From positions 186,001 to 250,000 of the forward strand of contig JANTQA010000011.1 of assembly GCA_027625915.1 (NCBI GenBank): DNA of 64,000 bases, written 5' to 3'. Of this stretch, positions 1 through 13,338 are shown one piece after another (position 1 is the stretch's first letter; the number at the start of each line of letters is the position of its first letter). The position numbers and the translations under genes were made by a program. The notes beneath the pieces were generated by a model that made no database searches, was not told where the DNA came from, and worked only from the letters and a program-made list of their open reading frames with translations. This DNA is from Anaeramoeba flamelloides (taxonomy: Eukaryota > Metamonada > Anaeramoebidae).

Positions 1-1316
1 TTCAAGAAGGGCAAAAAAAAAAAAAATGAATTTAATTAATAAACATAAAAATTCTTGATAATACTAGAATTATATTATAAAATAAAATGAATTGTTTTTT
101 AAATGATATATTACTATAAAAATAAAAATTTATATAAGAAATATCAATAAAATCTGAAATTCTCTATTCTAAAATAGATTTTTGAAAAAACATAATTATT
201 ATTATAATTATTTTTTGAGATCTCTAAAATGTTTAATTTTGGGGAATATTTGCCGATATAATTATCTAAAATTAATTTTTAAGTATTATATAAATATAAT
301 CTAAAAATACAAAGTGAATGGTATTTAGACTTTGATATTCAAAAAAAAATTAAATAAAATTTGAGTAATTTATTTTTTTTTTTATTAAATATTATTTTAT
401 GTGTAATATTAATTGTTGATATTAGTAAAATTGACATTTTGGATTTTTTTTTTTTTTTTTGGGAATCTAGAACTGAATAGCAATAATATAATTTTTAATA
501 AACTATCACATATTTCAATTATTGTGGCTGTTTTGGCATTACTACCCCCTTTAAACCACCATTATCTACCAAAATGGACTCATTTATGTGGAGTGAATTA
601 AATCTGTTTAAAGGAATTGAATCGATATTCGATAAAAATTTATTTTGGAAATAACCTCAATTAAAATAATTTTTTTCACTTTTTTGTCATTTTTTTTTTT
701 TGAATTTTTTTTTTACACTTAACCATTTGTAATTTTTTTTTATTGCAAGATCAATTGTCACTTTATAAAAAAGTGTTATCCTAATTTTACCAAAACAGTA
801 TTAATTATTGTTATCCAAAAGTATTGTATTCTATTGGAATTTTATTTGGATCTTTGATTGAAGTTAAAAAAGGAACCTTGTTGTTTTTCTTGATTTATCC
901 CTAAGAATTTCGAGTTTTTCAATTTTTAAGATATTCTATCGATTTTTTATTTTATTTTATATTCGTATCAAATATTCTTAAATGTATATTATTCTTCTTA
1001 ATTCTTATTTTTTCTTCAAAGTTCAATTTGAAAACATAATTGATATTTTAAAAAATTGTTGGGGCACTTTCATTGAAAGACCATTATTATTATTTTTTTT
1101 TTTAGATAACAGTGTTCAAATTCAATTCAAAAATTATATTTTGAGGAAAAAGCCTTGATAATTAGTAATAAAACTAATAACCCCCCCCCTTTTTTTTTTT
1201 AATTCTAAAAATATAACACTAATAAGTTATGAACTACAATTACAATGAAATTCGGAATATTAATGAATCTATCATTTTTTGACTACTAGGTAAATATTTC
1301 TTCAGTAATATCTATA

Positions 1317-1519
1317 CAATCAGTTTCACTTTTAAGGTAAAAACTTTCAACAGAATATAAGGCACCATAAAAATCTTAAATTAAAGCAAATTTTTTGGAA
1401 TTAGGTTTTTTACTTTCACAAATTATTTTATGTGGATTTGAATTTTGTGCCTTAATTTGTGATTTTTTTTGTGCTTAAAATTAGACTCAAAGTTTTTGTT
1501 TTAAAAGTGGAACTGGCTG
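1317..1519. mobile_element. Foldback MITE, CAGTCAG family, copy 1
   Basis: An element of about 203 bp with long inverted arms. It starts CAATCAGTTTCAC and ends GTGGAACTGGCTG, and it lies between TA dinucleotides at 1315-1316 and 1520-1521, as for a TA target duplication. Each arm carries the family's inner motifs (aaggcac..., ...gtgccttaatttg). It has no coding capacity. Other copies lie at 34702, 36202, 49823 and, as a half element, 60481. TA flanks and CAGT termini are typical of Tc1/mariner-type MITEs; the family assignment is inferred. Confidence 0.8.
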
Positions 1520-4500
1520 TAGATAATTTGATATAAAAATTTTAGAGTTATTGATTCGAAAATCAATTACTCATTATTTTTTATACAAAAAAAAAAACAT
1601 GATTATTATTCTTATTTATCTCAAGTTTCTTAATAAACATCCCTGAATTTAGTTATTACATAATTTTTTATTCAATGTTATATTATAAAGCAGACAGAAA
1701 ATGCTTTTTATGATATGAATAGGGGTATTTTGATGTATTTTCCTTCACAATTTAAACAAGATCCGATCAATTGGTCTTGATATTATAGAGTAAATCGTAA
1801 ACAACTTTTTAAAAACAAGAACAATTTATATTTACAGATATTGCACCACCCATCTATCCCAAACAATCAGTAATATTACGAGTAGATAATTAAGTGCAAG
1901 ATAAAAAGAAATATATTTATGTAATGAATCTCTTGAGTTTTTTTTTTTTTTTTTAAATTCTTTCTTCACATATGCAAATCCAAATATAATTTATAATATT
2001 TCAATAATATTTTTTTATGAACATAACTATTCTACTCATTGTATGAAAACTTGAATACATTATAAAAAACTTTTCAATATTATTTTGTTGTAAAATATAA
2101 TCTTAGAATCCCAATATTACTCATGTACTTTCATTTAGAAGGGTTTTTTTTGTTTTGAAGCAACCCCCGTCTTATTTATAATCAATAGAACATATAAACA
2201 ATTTTTGTTTCATTATACATTTTATTTTCAAAAAAAATAATTCAAATTCAAAAAATATTTTGTATTTATGATTTTTAATTAAATCAATTTTCCGAGTTTT
2301 AAATTGTTTTTTGAAACTTCTAGGACTTTTAAAAAAAATAGTGTATATGTTTTATAAAACTGAAAAGACCTACTTATTTCTATTTGATATACAAATAATA
2401 AATAATATTAATTTTGTTATTTAATGTACATATTCTTTAAAAAATAATATAAAAAGTTAAAAGGGGGGTTAAATAATAGAATATCGGAAAGAAAATAAAA
2501 ATTAAAAAAAAAGAAAAGAAATAAAAATAATAAATAATAAATGAAAAAAAAATAGATTTTCATATAGACCGTAAATTATAATATATCAAAAAGTGTCTAT
2601 ATCAATTTACAAAACCAAATTCCAAAATTTTAGACATCTTCAAAACAGTTGAAAGAATAAAAATACCACACTTTACATTCAATTTGGAAATAATTTTGAT
2701 TTCACAAAAAATTTCATTTTTTTCTCTTTTTTTATAATGTTACCATTCCCTTTTTTCAAGTTACCTTATCTGTTTCGTTAGATCTCGAAATTTTTTGATA
2801 GTTAATAACATTTTTAATGTTGAATTTATTAAATAGAAAACCCCACATACAATTGATCAATCGTATAGATCATTTGATCGATCAACAATTGTTGGTGAAA
2901 TTTCAACAAATTTACCAATACAATTATTTTTTTCAGGACTTTTAATCATTTTGGACACACATATATTTTTATTTTTTCATTTTATATTTCTTTTTATTGT
3001 ATTTAGAAAAAAATGATTACATATAAAAAAAATTAATACTGGGTAACTTAAATGTGGTTTAATATTAGGTTTTGTAAAATAGAATAAATTATGATTTTTT
3101 TGCTAATTTTTGTATTTTGGGTGTTTCCAAATTTCTAGAATACAGTTTAGAATTCATAATTTACACATAATTTTAAGGGTTAAAATAATCATAATGTTAC
3201 ACTTTTATTCAAATTGGAAATAAATTTTATTTTTGTAATAATATGAAAATCAATTAATCTAATATTTTTTTGTTTTCGATTTTTTTTTTTTTTTTGATTA
3301 TACTTAACACTTTTTATTTTATTAAAATATTTTTTTCAAACAACTGATATGATGTTTAAGTTAATTTTTTTAATAGGGATGCACTCAAATAAAATTAGTT
3401 TGATAGTTTCTAACCTTTGAACAACCAATAATTTTTAGTATAATTTGGACAAATTTACTAATATATCTTTTTACAAACACATCTCCCTAATTTTCAACAC
3501 ACCTGTTATATATTTGTACGAAAAATAATTTATTTTTTCTATTTGGGGGTGTTGTAATACATAAAAAAGTATTAAAATTACAATTGATGAATCAATAGTA
3601 ATTAGGAATTTCTTCTAGAATCCATCAAATAAGATTTTTTTCGAAGATTGAATTTTGGTATGTTAAAATTTTTTAATTATAGTTTCTATTTGATCAGCAA
3701 ACAAGTTTCAGTATTCTTAATAAATAATATTGACTGAAGAATAAAAAAAAAAAAAAATTTACTTCCACTTTTCAAAAAAAGAAAAGAAAAAAGAAAAAAA
3801 TACCAGTTTCACAAAAATTATTATTGTTTCTCAATAGCTATAGGATGTAACTCAAAATATTAACAAGATTTTATTACTAAAAAGATTAAAATTTTTAAAA
3901 AAATAAAATGACATAGTGCCAAGATCTAAAAAAAAAATATTATTTTTGTAATTTGTGTTTTGGCTTATGGGATAGATGAGTTAACTCTAAATCAACTTAG
4001 TTAGTTTAGTGTATTTTTTTTTTTTTTTATTAAATTCAAAGGTTCCTAATATAAACAAAAAAAGGTAATTTTTTTTTATTATTATAAAATAAGTGAACTT
4101 TTGAAAATTGTACAATTGTTTTTTTGTTTTTTTATTGAAAATCATGATATTCTAATAAAATATTTTATTTTATTTTATTTTATTATTATTTAGTATTCAA
4201 ATCTCGAAAAAATCAAACTAATTGTGGTATCGGTGATAAAATAAAGGAATATTTGATAAAATTTTAACAAAATTTCATCTATGAAATTAATATTTATTTT
4301 TCTAATTTTTTTATACTTCAAGGTTTTAAGTAAAGTCTTTTTCTGGTTTTCAAAAAATAAAATAAATGCAAAAACGATTTTTGAATATAGAAAAAATGTT
4401 TAACAAACTTTTTGAGCTTATTCCCAAGAGTTCATATAGAATTTTAGATTTATTTTTTTCAGAAAAAAATTGAGTGTGAATTTTGAAGATAAAATTACTT

Positions 4501-4861
4501 AATTCTCAAATATCTTCAAGAAAATTTTTTTTGAAAAATCAAATTTTATCTTTAAACAAAAACACAATTTCTTGGTAAAATTTTTGAATGACTTTATAAA
4601 ATTTGATTATTATAACTTCCTTTCTTTTTAAAAAATCCAATTATTTTTTAATCGGCTTAATAAATTAATTTATTTGATTAACCAAAAGAATTATCTGAAA
4701 AAGAAAAAATAAAGATCAAAATAAATATAAAAAACAAAGAAGAGTATTTATCTAGTGTAATAATTTAGAAAATAGATAAAAAAGGTGAAAAGTTTTTATA
4801 ATGTAAGAAATAAAATGAATTTAATGTTATATTTTTCAGAAATAATCAAAAAAAAAATTGA

Positions 4862-5010
4862 TGATTTTACAAAAACAAATATTCTTTTTTGGGTTTCTAA
4901 TACTATCAGATTTTTACAACACTTCGTAGATACAAAATTTGTAAGTAGAGAATGTCGCCAATAAAATATTTTCAAATTTTGGTCTCTTTTCACAGAGAAC
5001 TGAACCCTTA
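4862..5010 (+). pseudogene. Relic similar to the minus-strand relic at 29.8-30.05 kb
   Basis: A stretch around the donor-like sequence aaatttgtaagtagagaat (4936-4954) matches, in opposite orientation, the stretch near 29.95-30.03 kb. Both then continue into an AT-rich tract and a similar 'actga-ccctta' segment. The frames are broken in both. It looks like an exon/intron remnant of the same unknown gene family. Confidence 0.3.
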
Positions 5011-5273
5011 AGGTTTTTATTTTTTATACAGATTTGTAAATTATCAGGTTATAAGCATCCATAAAAATTAAATTTATTTTTCAATCAATTGTATTTATTG
5101 GGAATATTGAATCTTATTTAATGGTAAGCAATTTTTTCTAATATTGTCATTTTGATTTAATTCTAAGTAATAGTTTTCTCATCTCTTTCAAATAATTTGT
5201 TATATTATGGGTATTTGAATTATAAAAAGGAAATAATTGAACTTCATTTTCATTTTCCTTTTCCTTTTTTCAA

Positions 5274-5788
5274 ATAGATCTACAAACCACAACCCACTTC
5301 TTTGAGAACCCAATTTATATGACAAAGCAAAATTCTCGAAAAGTAAGTGAAATTTTTTTCCCATTTATAATTTAAAAACAAGTAATTCTTTTATTAACCC
5401 TTATTCAAGAAATAATTTTTAAAAATTTCTCATAACATATCAATCTGATTTAAACAATCTATCCTCGAAAAAAAGTAAGCACTATTTTCAAAATCAATAC
5501 AAAACAGCAAAATTTTGAATTATACGTTCTCTTCTTTATTGTAACAAGTTGTAAAAATTCTTGTTGTTAAATATCTTTACTTTTCTCATTTTTTCAGTTT
5601 CTCAAAACAAAAGTTTATTTTTTTTTTTAATTCAAATTAACAAAAATAATAAGAATAATATCTTTGATATTATTCGAAATAAAGACTCATTGTTTATTTT
5701 ATCATTAGTTAATGATAAAGAAAATTATGATTCTTTATTGAGATTTCTAAACAAAAATTTAGAAATTAGGGCTGTAAGAGGAAATTGA
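5274..5788 (+). CDS. Possible exon(s) of an unrecognised gene
   Basis: Two pieces look like coding sequence. 5274-5342 follows a TAG acceptor and ends at a GTAAGTG donor. In one frame it reads LQTTTHFFENPIYMTKQNSRK, with an internal ATG at 5320. 5598-5788 follows a TTTTTCAG acceptor. It encodes about 62 residues ending at TGA, including NNIFDIIRNKDSLF and LSLVNDKENYDSLLRF, with normal-looking composition. The phases of the two pieces do not join directly, so another exon or a different start must be involved, or the locus is decayed. No family is recognised. Confidence 0.3.
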
Positions 5789-6240
5789 TCACCTCCCTTC
5801 AAAATAAAAAAAAAAAAAAAAAAAGTTTATTTTTTTAGACATACTGAAAACTCTCAAATAAAAATAGGGTGTGTAGTAGATTCGAAATACAAAATATCCT
5901 TAAATTGAAAGAAAATTATTAAGGAACAGTACAACAACCTAAAGGAATGGGGAAAAAAGAATTTAAAAAGAAAAAATTGATTTATGAGTATGAAATCGGT
6001 TATTCAAAGTTTGGTTAAGTTGTTGGAACAAATTACATCAACACCTTATTTTTGATAAAAAAAAAAATTTCATTCCACTTATTTGGAATAAAAAAGTATT
6101 TTTTGATCATGTTGAAGAAGGGTAACCTAAAGTGAGAAATCAAAGAAACAAACAACACTAAAAAACCAGAAAAAAATGAATTTCATACTTTCATTTTTAA
6201 AAGAATTCTTGTTTTGCATTCTTTTCTTGTTTTTCAAACG

Positions 6241-7727
6241 ATGTCAAAAGAAAAAGGTTCTTTTGAAATTAAACAACTTACGAAAAGGAGAACACAAAAA
6301 AATAGTTTACCAAACAACTCTTCGAAAAAACACCGATCAAAAAGTAGCACATTTCGGATCAAAAAAGCGTTTGAACAGACAAGCAGGCTGAAAAAAAAAA
6401 GAAAATCCTTGAGAAAAAACACGATGGTAATAAGGACAGGAAGGATGCTAACAAAGGCACCATCCTTAAACGATATTAAAATCTCGTTTACAAGAAAAAA
6501 AAATCGAAAAAAAAAAAAGATAAAAAAACAGAAAAACACCACCACAAGTAGCAAATTCAATAACAAAAAGAAGAGGGGCAATAACCATAATCGCAATGGT
6601 AACGAGGATAAGAATAAGAATAAGAGCCACAAAAAGAACAAAAAAAAAAAACTCTCTGAAAAACAAAGAAAACAACAAAACGCGAAGAAGAAAATGGAAA
6701 AGAACAATTCACATGTCTCGCAAAAACACAAGAAAAACAAAAGAAAGGAAAAAAGGAAAAGAAAACCACAAAACGAATCCCTCAAGCTCTTAAAAAAGCT
6801 CTTGAAATTACAAAAAGAGAACCAAAAATATGAAACCCAAACTGCAAAATTAAATAAAGAAGAATTGAATAATTTGATTCAAGAAGGCTCCAAAAATATT
6901 AAGCAACAAACTCTTCTGGGAAACGAATTAAGGCTCTTACTGAAAAAGTCTCAAACAGAAAAGCAAGAACTCACCAAGGAATTAAACGGCTTAATCAAAA
7001 GGCAATTACAATCTAACCCCGAAGAAATGGATGAGCAAACAGAGATGTTTCAGAAAAAAACAAGAAAAATCCAAAAATTGGAAAAGGAAATGAAAAAAAT
7101 TAAAATGAGATCCTTGACGATGCAAAAAACCGGTGTTGTGTTTGACTCCGAACAACAATTGAAATCGCTACTAAGGAAATTAAAAAAAATTACAAAAGAT
7201 TGTAACCAATACAGGAACGATCTCAATTTAAAAACATCCGAATACTTGGAATTGCAACAGCAATTAGAACAAAGGAAATTAGAAAATTCCAACCGCAAAA
7301 ATTCGAATGAACTGATTTTAATTAAACAAAGCATACAAGACATCAAAATTTCTTTGAAGAAGAAAAACAGCCAAATTAGAATTTTTGAAAGGCAAAAGAG
7401 AGATTTGTTAAAGTGCATACAAAAAAAGAATAATGATGACTTGCATGGCAATTTCAATAAATTAAAATTCGAATTGAATAAAAAATCTGAAATTAATAAC
7501 CAACTTCGATCTTTAAAAAACCAACTAATATTTGCTTTAAACGATAGAAGTGAAGAGAAATCAAGAAATTCAGACGAATCAGATTCTGATGTAATTTTCT
7601 TTTCTTTTCTATTCTATTCTATTCTATTCTATTCTTTTCTTTTCTTTCCATTCTTCTCCTTTCGTTTCCATTCTTTTCCTTTCCAATCCCCTCCCCTCAT
7701 TCTTTCTTATTTTAGTTTGTGTTTTGA
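6241..7727 (+). CDS. Lysine-rich coiled-coil protein
   Basis: The reading frame is open from ATG 6241 (MSKEKGSFEIKQ). The first ~180 residues are extremely basic, with K/R/N/S clusters such as KKNRKKKKIKKQK. The next ~265 residues are a charged heptad-like coiled coil (LLKKLLKLQKENQKYE, LQQQLEQRKLENSN). After an acidic-serine stretch ending ESDSD, the frame turns abruptly hydrophobic because it enters an intron. A GTAATT donor sits at 7591, followed by a TTCTA/TTTTC pyrimidine tract and an acceptor TTTTAG ending 7715. Splicing there gives a short final exon (FVF, stop at 7725-7727). An alternative acceptor at 7737 would add about 17 residues and end at 7791. The charge pattern suggests nucleic-acid or cytoskeletal binding, but no domain is recognised. 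An upstream non-ATG extension is open but unlikely. Confidence 0.65.
7598..7680. repeat. Pyrimidine microsatellite in intron
   Basis: Repeated TTCTA/TTTTC units (ttctattctattctattcta, then ttttcttttc) form the polypyrimidine part of the short 3' intron of the coiled-coil gene. Read through, they give a false hydrophobic C-terminus. Confidence 0.8.
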
Positions 7728-8187
7728 TTAATTTAAGGACAGCCCAAGATTTGAGTTTTTTTTACAAATACATATTCAAACCTACAACTAAGTTCTTAAA
7801 TAACTGCTTCCATACAAGGGTAATAGTCCATGATTCAATCTCGGCCATAAACAATTAAAAAAAAATAAAAGATTTGAGTTTTTTGCAAATATCAAGGTAT
7901 TAAAAAAAGCAGGGCAAATTTATTTTCAAATGTTTTTTATTAAACTCAATTCCAATTTTATTCTTTAAATAAAGTAGCGATAAAAATACCGGACATGAAA
8001 ATAAAATTCCAAATTTACATTTAAACTGAGTATATTGGCACTGGGTTTTCTTAGAAGTTGTTTAAAAAGTGTTTTTTCGTGGTTAAAAATTTTTTGGTTA
8101 TTTTCGATTTTTGGGTATTTTCGGGAATATTTGATAGATTCATCAAAAATAGACAAAAAAATCCCAAATTTTGGAATTTATTGTTAA

Positions 8188-8953
8188 GGGATTAGCGTCT
8201 ACTAAGGAGAAGACTAAGATCAAAGTATGTTGTTATTGGACTTAATCGAATCAGTGTACCAAGGTTCAAATGTCCCTAAAAAATCGATGAGTCGGTTTAG
8301 TAGTATTTGTTGATCTTATCAATTAAAAATGATGCTTGTATTAGCAAAAAAAACCCAACAATTTCAGAAAAAAATCTGCACTTCTCCACAAATTTAAAGG
8401 TTGAATTATCAATATGAAGATTTAAAAACTGGAAAATATATTTCTTAAATTTGTGGCGAAATGTATTATTAATAGTTAAAAAATTCAATTTTTTTAAAAA
8501 ATTTAATAATTTACGAATAGATTTTTTTGACAAATTATTTCTGAAAAATTGGAAAATATATTGAGGTTACAAATAGGCTTTATAAAAAGGAAACGAAATT
8601 AATCAGTTTTTGGGTTTTTATGTTGATCGTTCTTGAGTTAATCTTTGAAATTAAACAATTAAAAAAATAGTTACTTTTGGAAGTTCTAAATATGAATTAT
8701 TAAATACCCCAATATTGTTATTTTGAGTTTCAATTTTTAGGTTTGTAAAAGGAATTAAAAAAAAACTATCTAAAAAATGAAAATTTTTAAATTGTGATCA
8801 TTAGTAAAAAATGTAATAATTTATTGTGACATAAGATTTATAATAGATTTTTTAGAGTCACAGAAACTATTTGAGCCATGGTGCACTATTATCATTTACA
8901 CCCAATTACAACATACTTTGATTATCGAGAAATCTATGGTGACGGATAACCCC
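8188..8953. mobile_element. TTAA-flanked non-autonomous DNA element (copy A)
   Basis: The element is bounded by TTAA at 8184-8187 and TTAA at 8954-8957. The left end begins GGGATTAGCGTCTACTAA. The right end, read in reverse complement, begins GGGGTTATCCGTCACC. Both arms then share atcaaagtatgttgt-attgg, so the terminal inverted repeats are about 80 bp and diverged. There is no open frame of transposase size in its 766 bp. The left end matches that of the element at 35570 (GGGAYTAGYSTCTAYTAA). A TTAA target duplication is the hallmark of piggyBac-type transposition; the superfamily is inferred. Confidence 0.7.
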
Positions 8954-9877
8954 TTAAGGCTAAAGACCGAAAACATTTAATCTGATAAGGAGAGAATTTT
9001 GAAGTGACTAAATTTGTCTCTTCAAATTTAAAGAGAGTTAATAGATACATTTAGGTCGAGAAATAGTCATTACAAGTATTTTAAACTTAATTTAGTTTTA
9101 TAAAAGAATTTTTTGTATTTGTTAAAACTTATTATTAAATCACGTACAAGTCACACAATATTAATGTTTTTATTTGCAACCCTTTCGTTACAAATAAAAT
9201 CAAAGAAAAGAAAAGAAAATGAAAAAAAAACAAAATTGATGTTTCCAAAATAATGAAATAGTGTAAAAAAAAAAAATTTATTTTCAAAATTGTTTTGTTG
9301 TTTCCTTCAAAATTTCCGATTTTATTATTATTATTGATGGAAGAAATGTAAATTACACTCTAAATGTCCTTTTATTTAAATTTCCTCAAAGTTAATTTAA
9401 GCGTAAAATCATAGATTTCACGATTGCTCAAGGGAAAGACACACCCGAATTTTTTTAGGTTTGTAAAGAAGTAAAAGCAAAAAAAATTGAAAAGGAATAG
9501 TAAAAAATTGAAAAGGAAAAAGGAAAAAAGAAAAAGAAAAAAAAAATCATCAAAAAAAAAAAAAAAAACAATGCTATCTTTAATTAAAGACTCCCAAAAT
9601 CACAGCCACTATACTTTCGGTTGATTTAATAATTTGATAATTGATCATGAATGTTCACTTTGGGATCTTTATTTAATTGTTGTAATTTCTTTTTTTTTTT
9701 TTTTTTGATCTGATTTGCCTCAAACCTTTGGTCATTTTTTGCCTTTGCTTCTTCGTTTTTATTTTCAAGTTACTCATACTTTCATATTTCAGTGTCACAG
9801 CATTAGTAAGTAACCACTTGGTCTTTTCCCTATGTTACTATTCTCTCCAAAATAAAGAAGATTCAGCCAGGGGGGGA

Positions 9878-12459
9878 ATGGAAAAAAATAAATTTCCGAT
9901 TGTATACTCTCCTTAGATCAGTTCAATTTTTTATTTTAAAATAATTAAATTTATATCCCTTTCCAAATAAATTCAAAAAAGTGTATTTATCATTCTTTAT
10001 ATAATTCTATATAATTTAATTTATTTATTGATTGATTGACTTATTTATTTATAAGTGTATTTATTATTCTTTAAATAATTTTATTTATTTATTCATTTAT
10101 TTATCTATTCTAATTTTTATTTTATTTTTCAAATAGTATATTCAATCTGAATTTGAAGAATCAAAAAGCTTATTAAGTTCAAAATCTGGTGATATATTTT
10201 TATCAAAAAACCATTTAAAATCAGAGTAAAATTTATTTTTATTACATATAATTTTCAAATATTTAAAACATTTCGTCATTTTTCTGTTATTATTTATAAC
10301 AATTTATAAAATGGAAATAACTATATTTCCATTTATGAAGAGTGGAGAATTTTTCAGATGACGAATTGAACCAAAATTTGTTAATCAAAGATCATAATAG
10401 TGAAAATATTACAAAATCCGGAGAAAAAAATATCCATAAACATGATCATACAAACAAGAACAAGAACGGGGAAGGGGGCGAAAACGAAAACGGGAACAAA
10501 AACGAGAACGAGAATGAGAATGAGAATGAGAAAAACAGTGGAAATGAAAAGGAAAAAAAACACGTAAATTACGATGACGATGATGACGATGATGATGATG
10601 ATGATGAATCAAATTCAGAAGAATTAATGGTAAAAGATGAACACCAGATTAATTCATTGGAATCATTATTTTCCATTCCAATTGCAATTGATTATTTCAA
10701 AGAATTTTTATTTGAACAATTAAATCAAGAAAATGTATTATTTTATCTTGATGTGGTAAATTTCAAACAAAGGTGTTCTATTGATAAGGTTTGCAATTAA
10801 AATCAATATATTTATTTTTTATTAAATTATTCCCATCTTTTTTCTTTTCATTATTTATTTTATTAAATTTAAATTGCACAATATTCTCTTAACAAATAAT
10901 CTACATATTTCTGATCTAAATAAAATAATAATAAAAAAAACAAATAAACAAATAAAAAAAACCAAAAAAAAAACTAAAAAACCAAAAAAATAAACAATTA
11001 TTTGTAATATTAGAAATTATTAAAAAAGCTTGCCAAAATTATTTATGAAAAATATATAAAAAACCAATCTATTTTTGAAATCAATATAGATTTCAAATGT
11101 CGAGCATTAATTACCAGCAAGATTAAAAACAAGGAATATTCAATTGACATGTTTGATAAAGCACGGGAGATTGTATACATTCATATGAATTTAAATTCCT
11201 TTGAAGAATTCAAAAAATCCAAATTATATCAGGATTTTTTGAACCAATCAAAAAAAAATAAAGGAGAAAGTTATGAATTCAAGGCCCATAAAACTGCAAT
11301 GTTGGTATCGAGAGGAAATGAAATCGAAGCGTTAAATCTATCGTTTAAATTTAAAAGAAAGGTATCCAATGGTACCGTTGTTTCGACCAATTTAATACAA
11401 ATGCTTATTGAATTGGTCGGTACATATTCCACAGTAAGCAGTAAGGAGATAGATTTCCAATTACTATCAAGGGCAATCTCATTTCATCGGTTTGTTGACA
11501 AAACAACGGAATTGCAAAAAGTGAAGTTAAGATCATTAAATGAAAAGGAAAGAACGATATTTTTTCTGAACGTGTACAATTGCCTGATTTACCATTCTGC
11601 TATTATCAATGGCATACCCAATAACGATTCCAGCTCTAGGAAAAAATTTTTCCATTATTCAAGATATTCAATAGGTGGGATGCTTTTTTCATTGGACGAC
11701 ATTAGGTATGGCATCCTCAGAGAAAATGTGAAGTTTAATAATAAAAAAAAAATAATGTACTTTGGGAAGGATGATAAAAGAACCCAATTTTCTGTAAGGT
11801 TCGACAAAAGAATTCTCTTTTCATTAAACGATTTTGAACTGTCAGATTTCCGTTTAATCCCCTTTAATGTCCAGAATTTAAATCAGCAACTTTCCGAAAT
11901 CGCCAATTTGGCCTTAAATAGGCACATCACAATCAATAAATCAAATAAAAAAATTTATATACCCAGAGTTTTTAAAAAATATGCAAAGTCTTTTGGGAAA
12001 AATGATAAATTGTTTTTAAATTGGATAATAAAAAATATCATGAAGAATCAAAATAGCTCTGGCTATTCGGTCAAATTTACCCTGAACCCTCTTTTCCAAA
12101 GCATAATTATTGATAACAAATTAGCAGTTAATAGATACTCGAAAAAAATCATAAAAAAGAAAAAAAAAATTATTCTCTCCTCTTCTTCTCCAACAATACC
12201 CTTTAAAAGTAATAAACCAACAAATTTCCAAAATTTTAATAAACAAAATGACCTTATTAAATTTAGTAAAAGGGAAAACAATTTAATACAGGGTAGCAAA
12301 ATGTTCGAAGATTTAGATCCGGATTCCGATGAAAAAAACGAAGAAATGCAAAACACTAAATCTAAAAAAATTTTCAAAATTAAAAACAAAAGTATTTTTA
12401 AATTTTCTTTTACTCGTAGCATGACAGATTCAATTGTACTTGAAAAATCTAAAAATTAA
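9878..12459 (+). CDS. RGS domain + DUF547 protein (four exons)
   Basis: Proposed exons are 9878-9901 (MEKNKFPI), 10137-10225, 10341-10788 and 11014-12459. Phases agree at every junction and introns are 115-235 bp (GTATAC..TAG, GTAAAA..AAG, GTTTGC..TAG). The product is about 668 residues. Residues ~40-140 are low complexity (KN/NE repeats, then a run of 11 Asp). An RGS domain spans ~143-265 (SLESLFSIPIAIDYFKEFL, ENVLFYLDVVNF; after the splice, IFEINIDFKCRALI and FDKAREIVYIHM...F..SKLYQDFL). It should act as a GAP on heterotrimeric G-alpha. DUF547 follows at ~330-530 (FFLNVYNCLIYHSAIINGIP, YSIGG..FSLDDIRYGILR), then a basic tail. DUF547 has no settled function. The RGS and DUF547 calls are firm; the tiny first exon is the least certain. 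Confidence 0.85.
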
Positions 12460-13086
12460 AATAATAATTTTTAAAATCATGGAAAATATTTTTTTTATTA
12501 ATTAATTGATGTGTATAATAATTAGGAAATAGTTATTCGTTTTTTATTCTCTTTCGATGTTTTTAATTTTTTATTGCGAAAAAATAAATATTAATTTTTT
12601 ATATTGTTTTTAAAAAAAAATAAAACTACTCAATATATATATATATATATATATTTGATGTTATTAAAAATATTTTTTTTTCAATTTGTTTGTAAATTTT
12701 CTCAATTATATTAGTATATTTAGCTTTACAAATTTCAAAAAAAAAGCATTATATTATTTTCAATCCAGTTGTGATAATTATTCTTAATTTATTCAAATAA
12801 TGATTTTCTTTTTGATGCAAAACATGGTATTTTCATACTTTGGTTCAGAATTATTCCACAAAATATAGAACATTTTTTACACATACATATATTATTAGGG
12901 CGTACGCTTTGTTTTTATAAAAGGGAAACAATAGAGTTCCAAATATGAATTATATTTTATTATAGGCTTCTGAAGAATAAATAAAAAATAAGTAGAATAA
13001 AACATAAGAGAGGAATAATTGATACCCAGGTTACGTAAATCTAATCAATCTAAAGATTTTCTTAAAAAACATAAAAAATCAATTTC

Positions 13087-13338
13087 CTAGTTTATCAATT
13101 GAAAAAAACAAAAATATTTATTTAGATCTTCGATTGATAATAAAAAAAAATCCAATAGAAATCCATATGATTTCTCTATAATAGTTTTAACTGTTTCAAT
13201 AACATAAAAATAACCTTTTTTATAATTTTTATCAATCGATTTTGATCTGGCAATTAAAAAAAGAATATGCAAAAAAATTAAAAATAAGATAAAAAAAATA
13301 TTGAAAAAAAAGGTATAAACGAGAAAAAATGATTTCAA
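13087..13338 (-). pseudogene. Decayed copy of the 'IVRMIFERF' relic family
   Basis: The minus-strand reading YVIETVKTIIEKSYGFLLDF resembles DIIKIVRMIFERFYWFLW, encoded near 32.3 kb. The nucleotide sequences are also alignable (ccatagaaa/ccaatagaaat...). The family is found at least six times in the window, always on the minus strand. No function is recognised. Confidence 0.4.

Larger units (their letters stand above)
1..5273. other. Gene-poor AT-rich region
   Basis: No reading frame here looks like a gene. The open frames are short and made of A/T homopolymer codons. The stretch holds one complete small inverted-repeat element at 1317-1519 and a faint gene relic near 4.87-5.0 kb. The rest is AT-rich sequence with many poly-T and poly-A runs. 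Confidence 0.6.

Noticed and set aside
6234-6785. 183-residue minus-strand frame rich in F/L over the basic coiled-coil gene
   Set aside because: It is the antisense of Lys/Glu-rich codons; the Phe/Leu composition is a by-product and the plus-strand frame has the coiled-coil structure.
8880-8960. Short coding-like reading VTDNPLRLKTENI
   Set aside because: It falls on the right terminal inverted repeat of the TTAA element, so the apparent complexity is explained by that arm.
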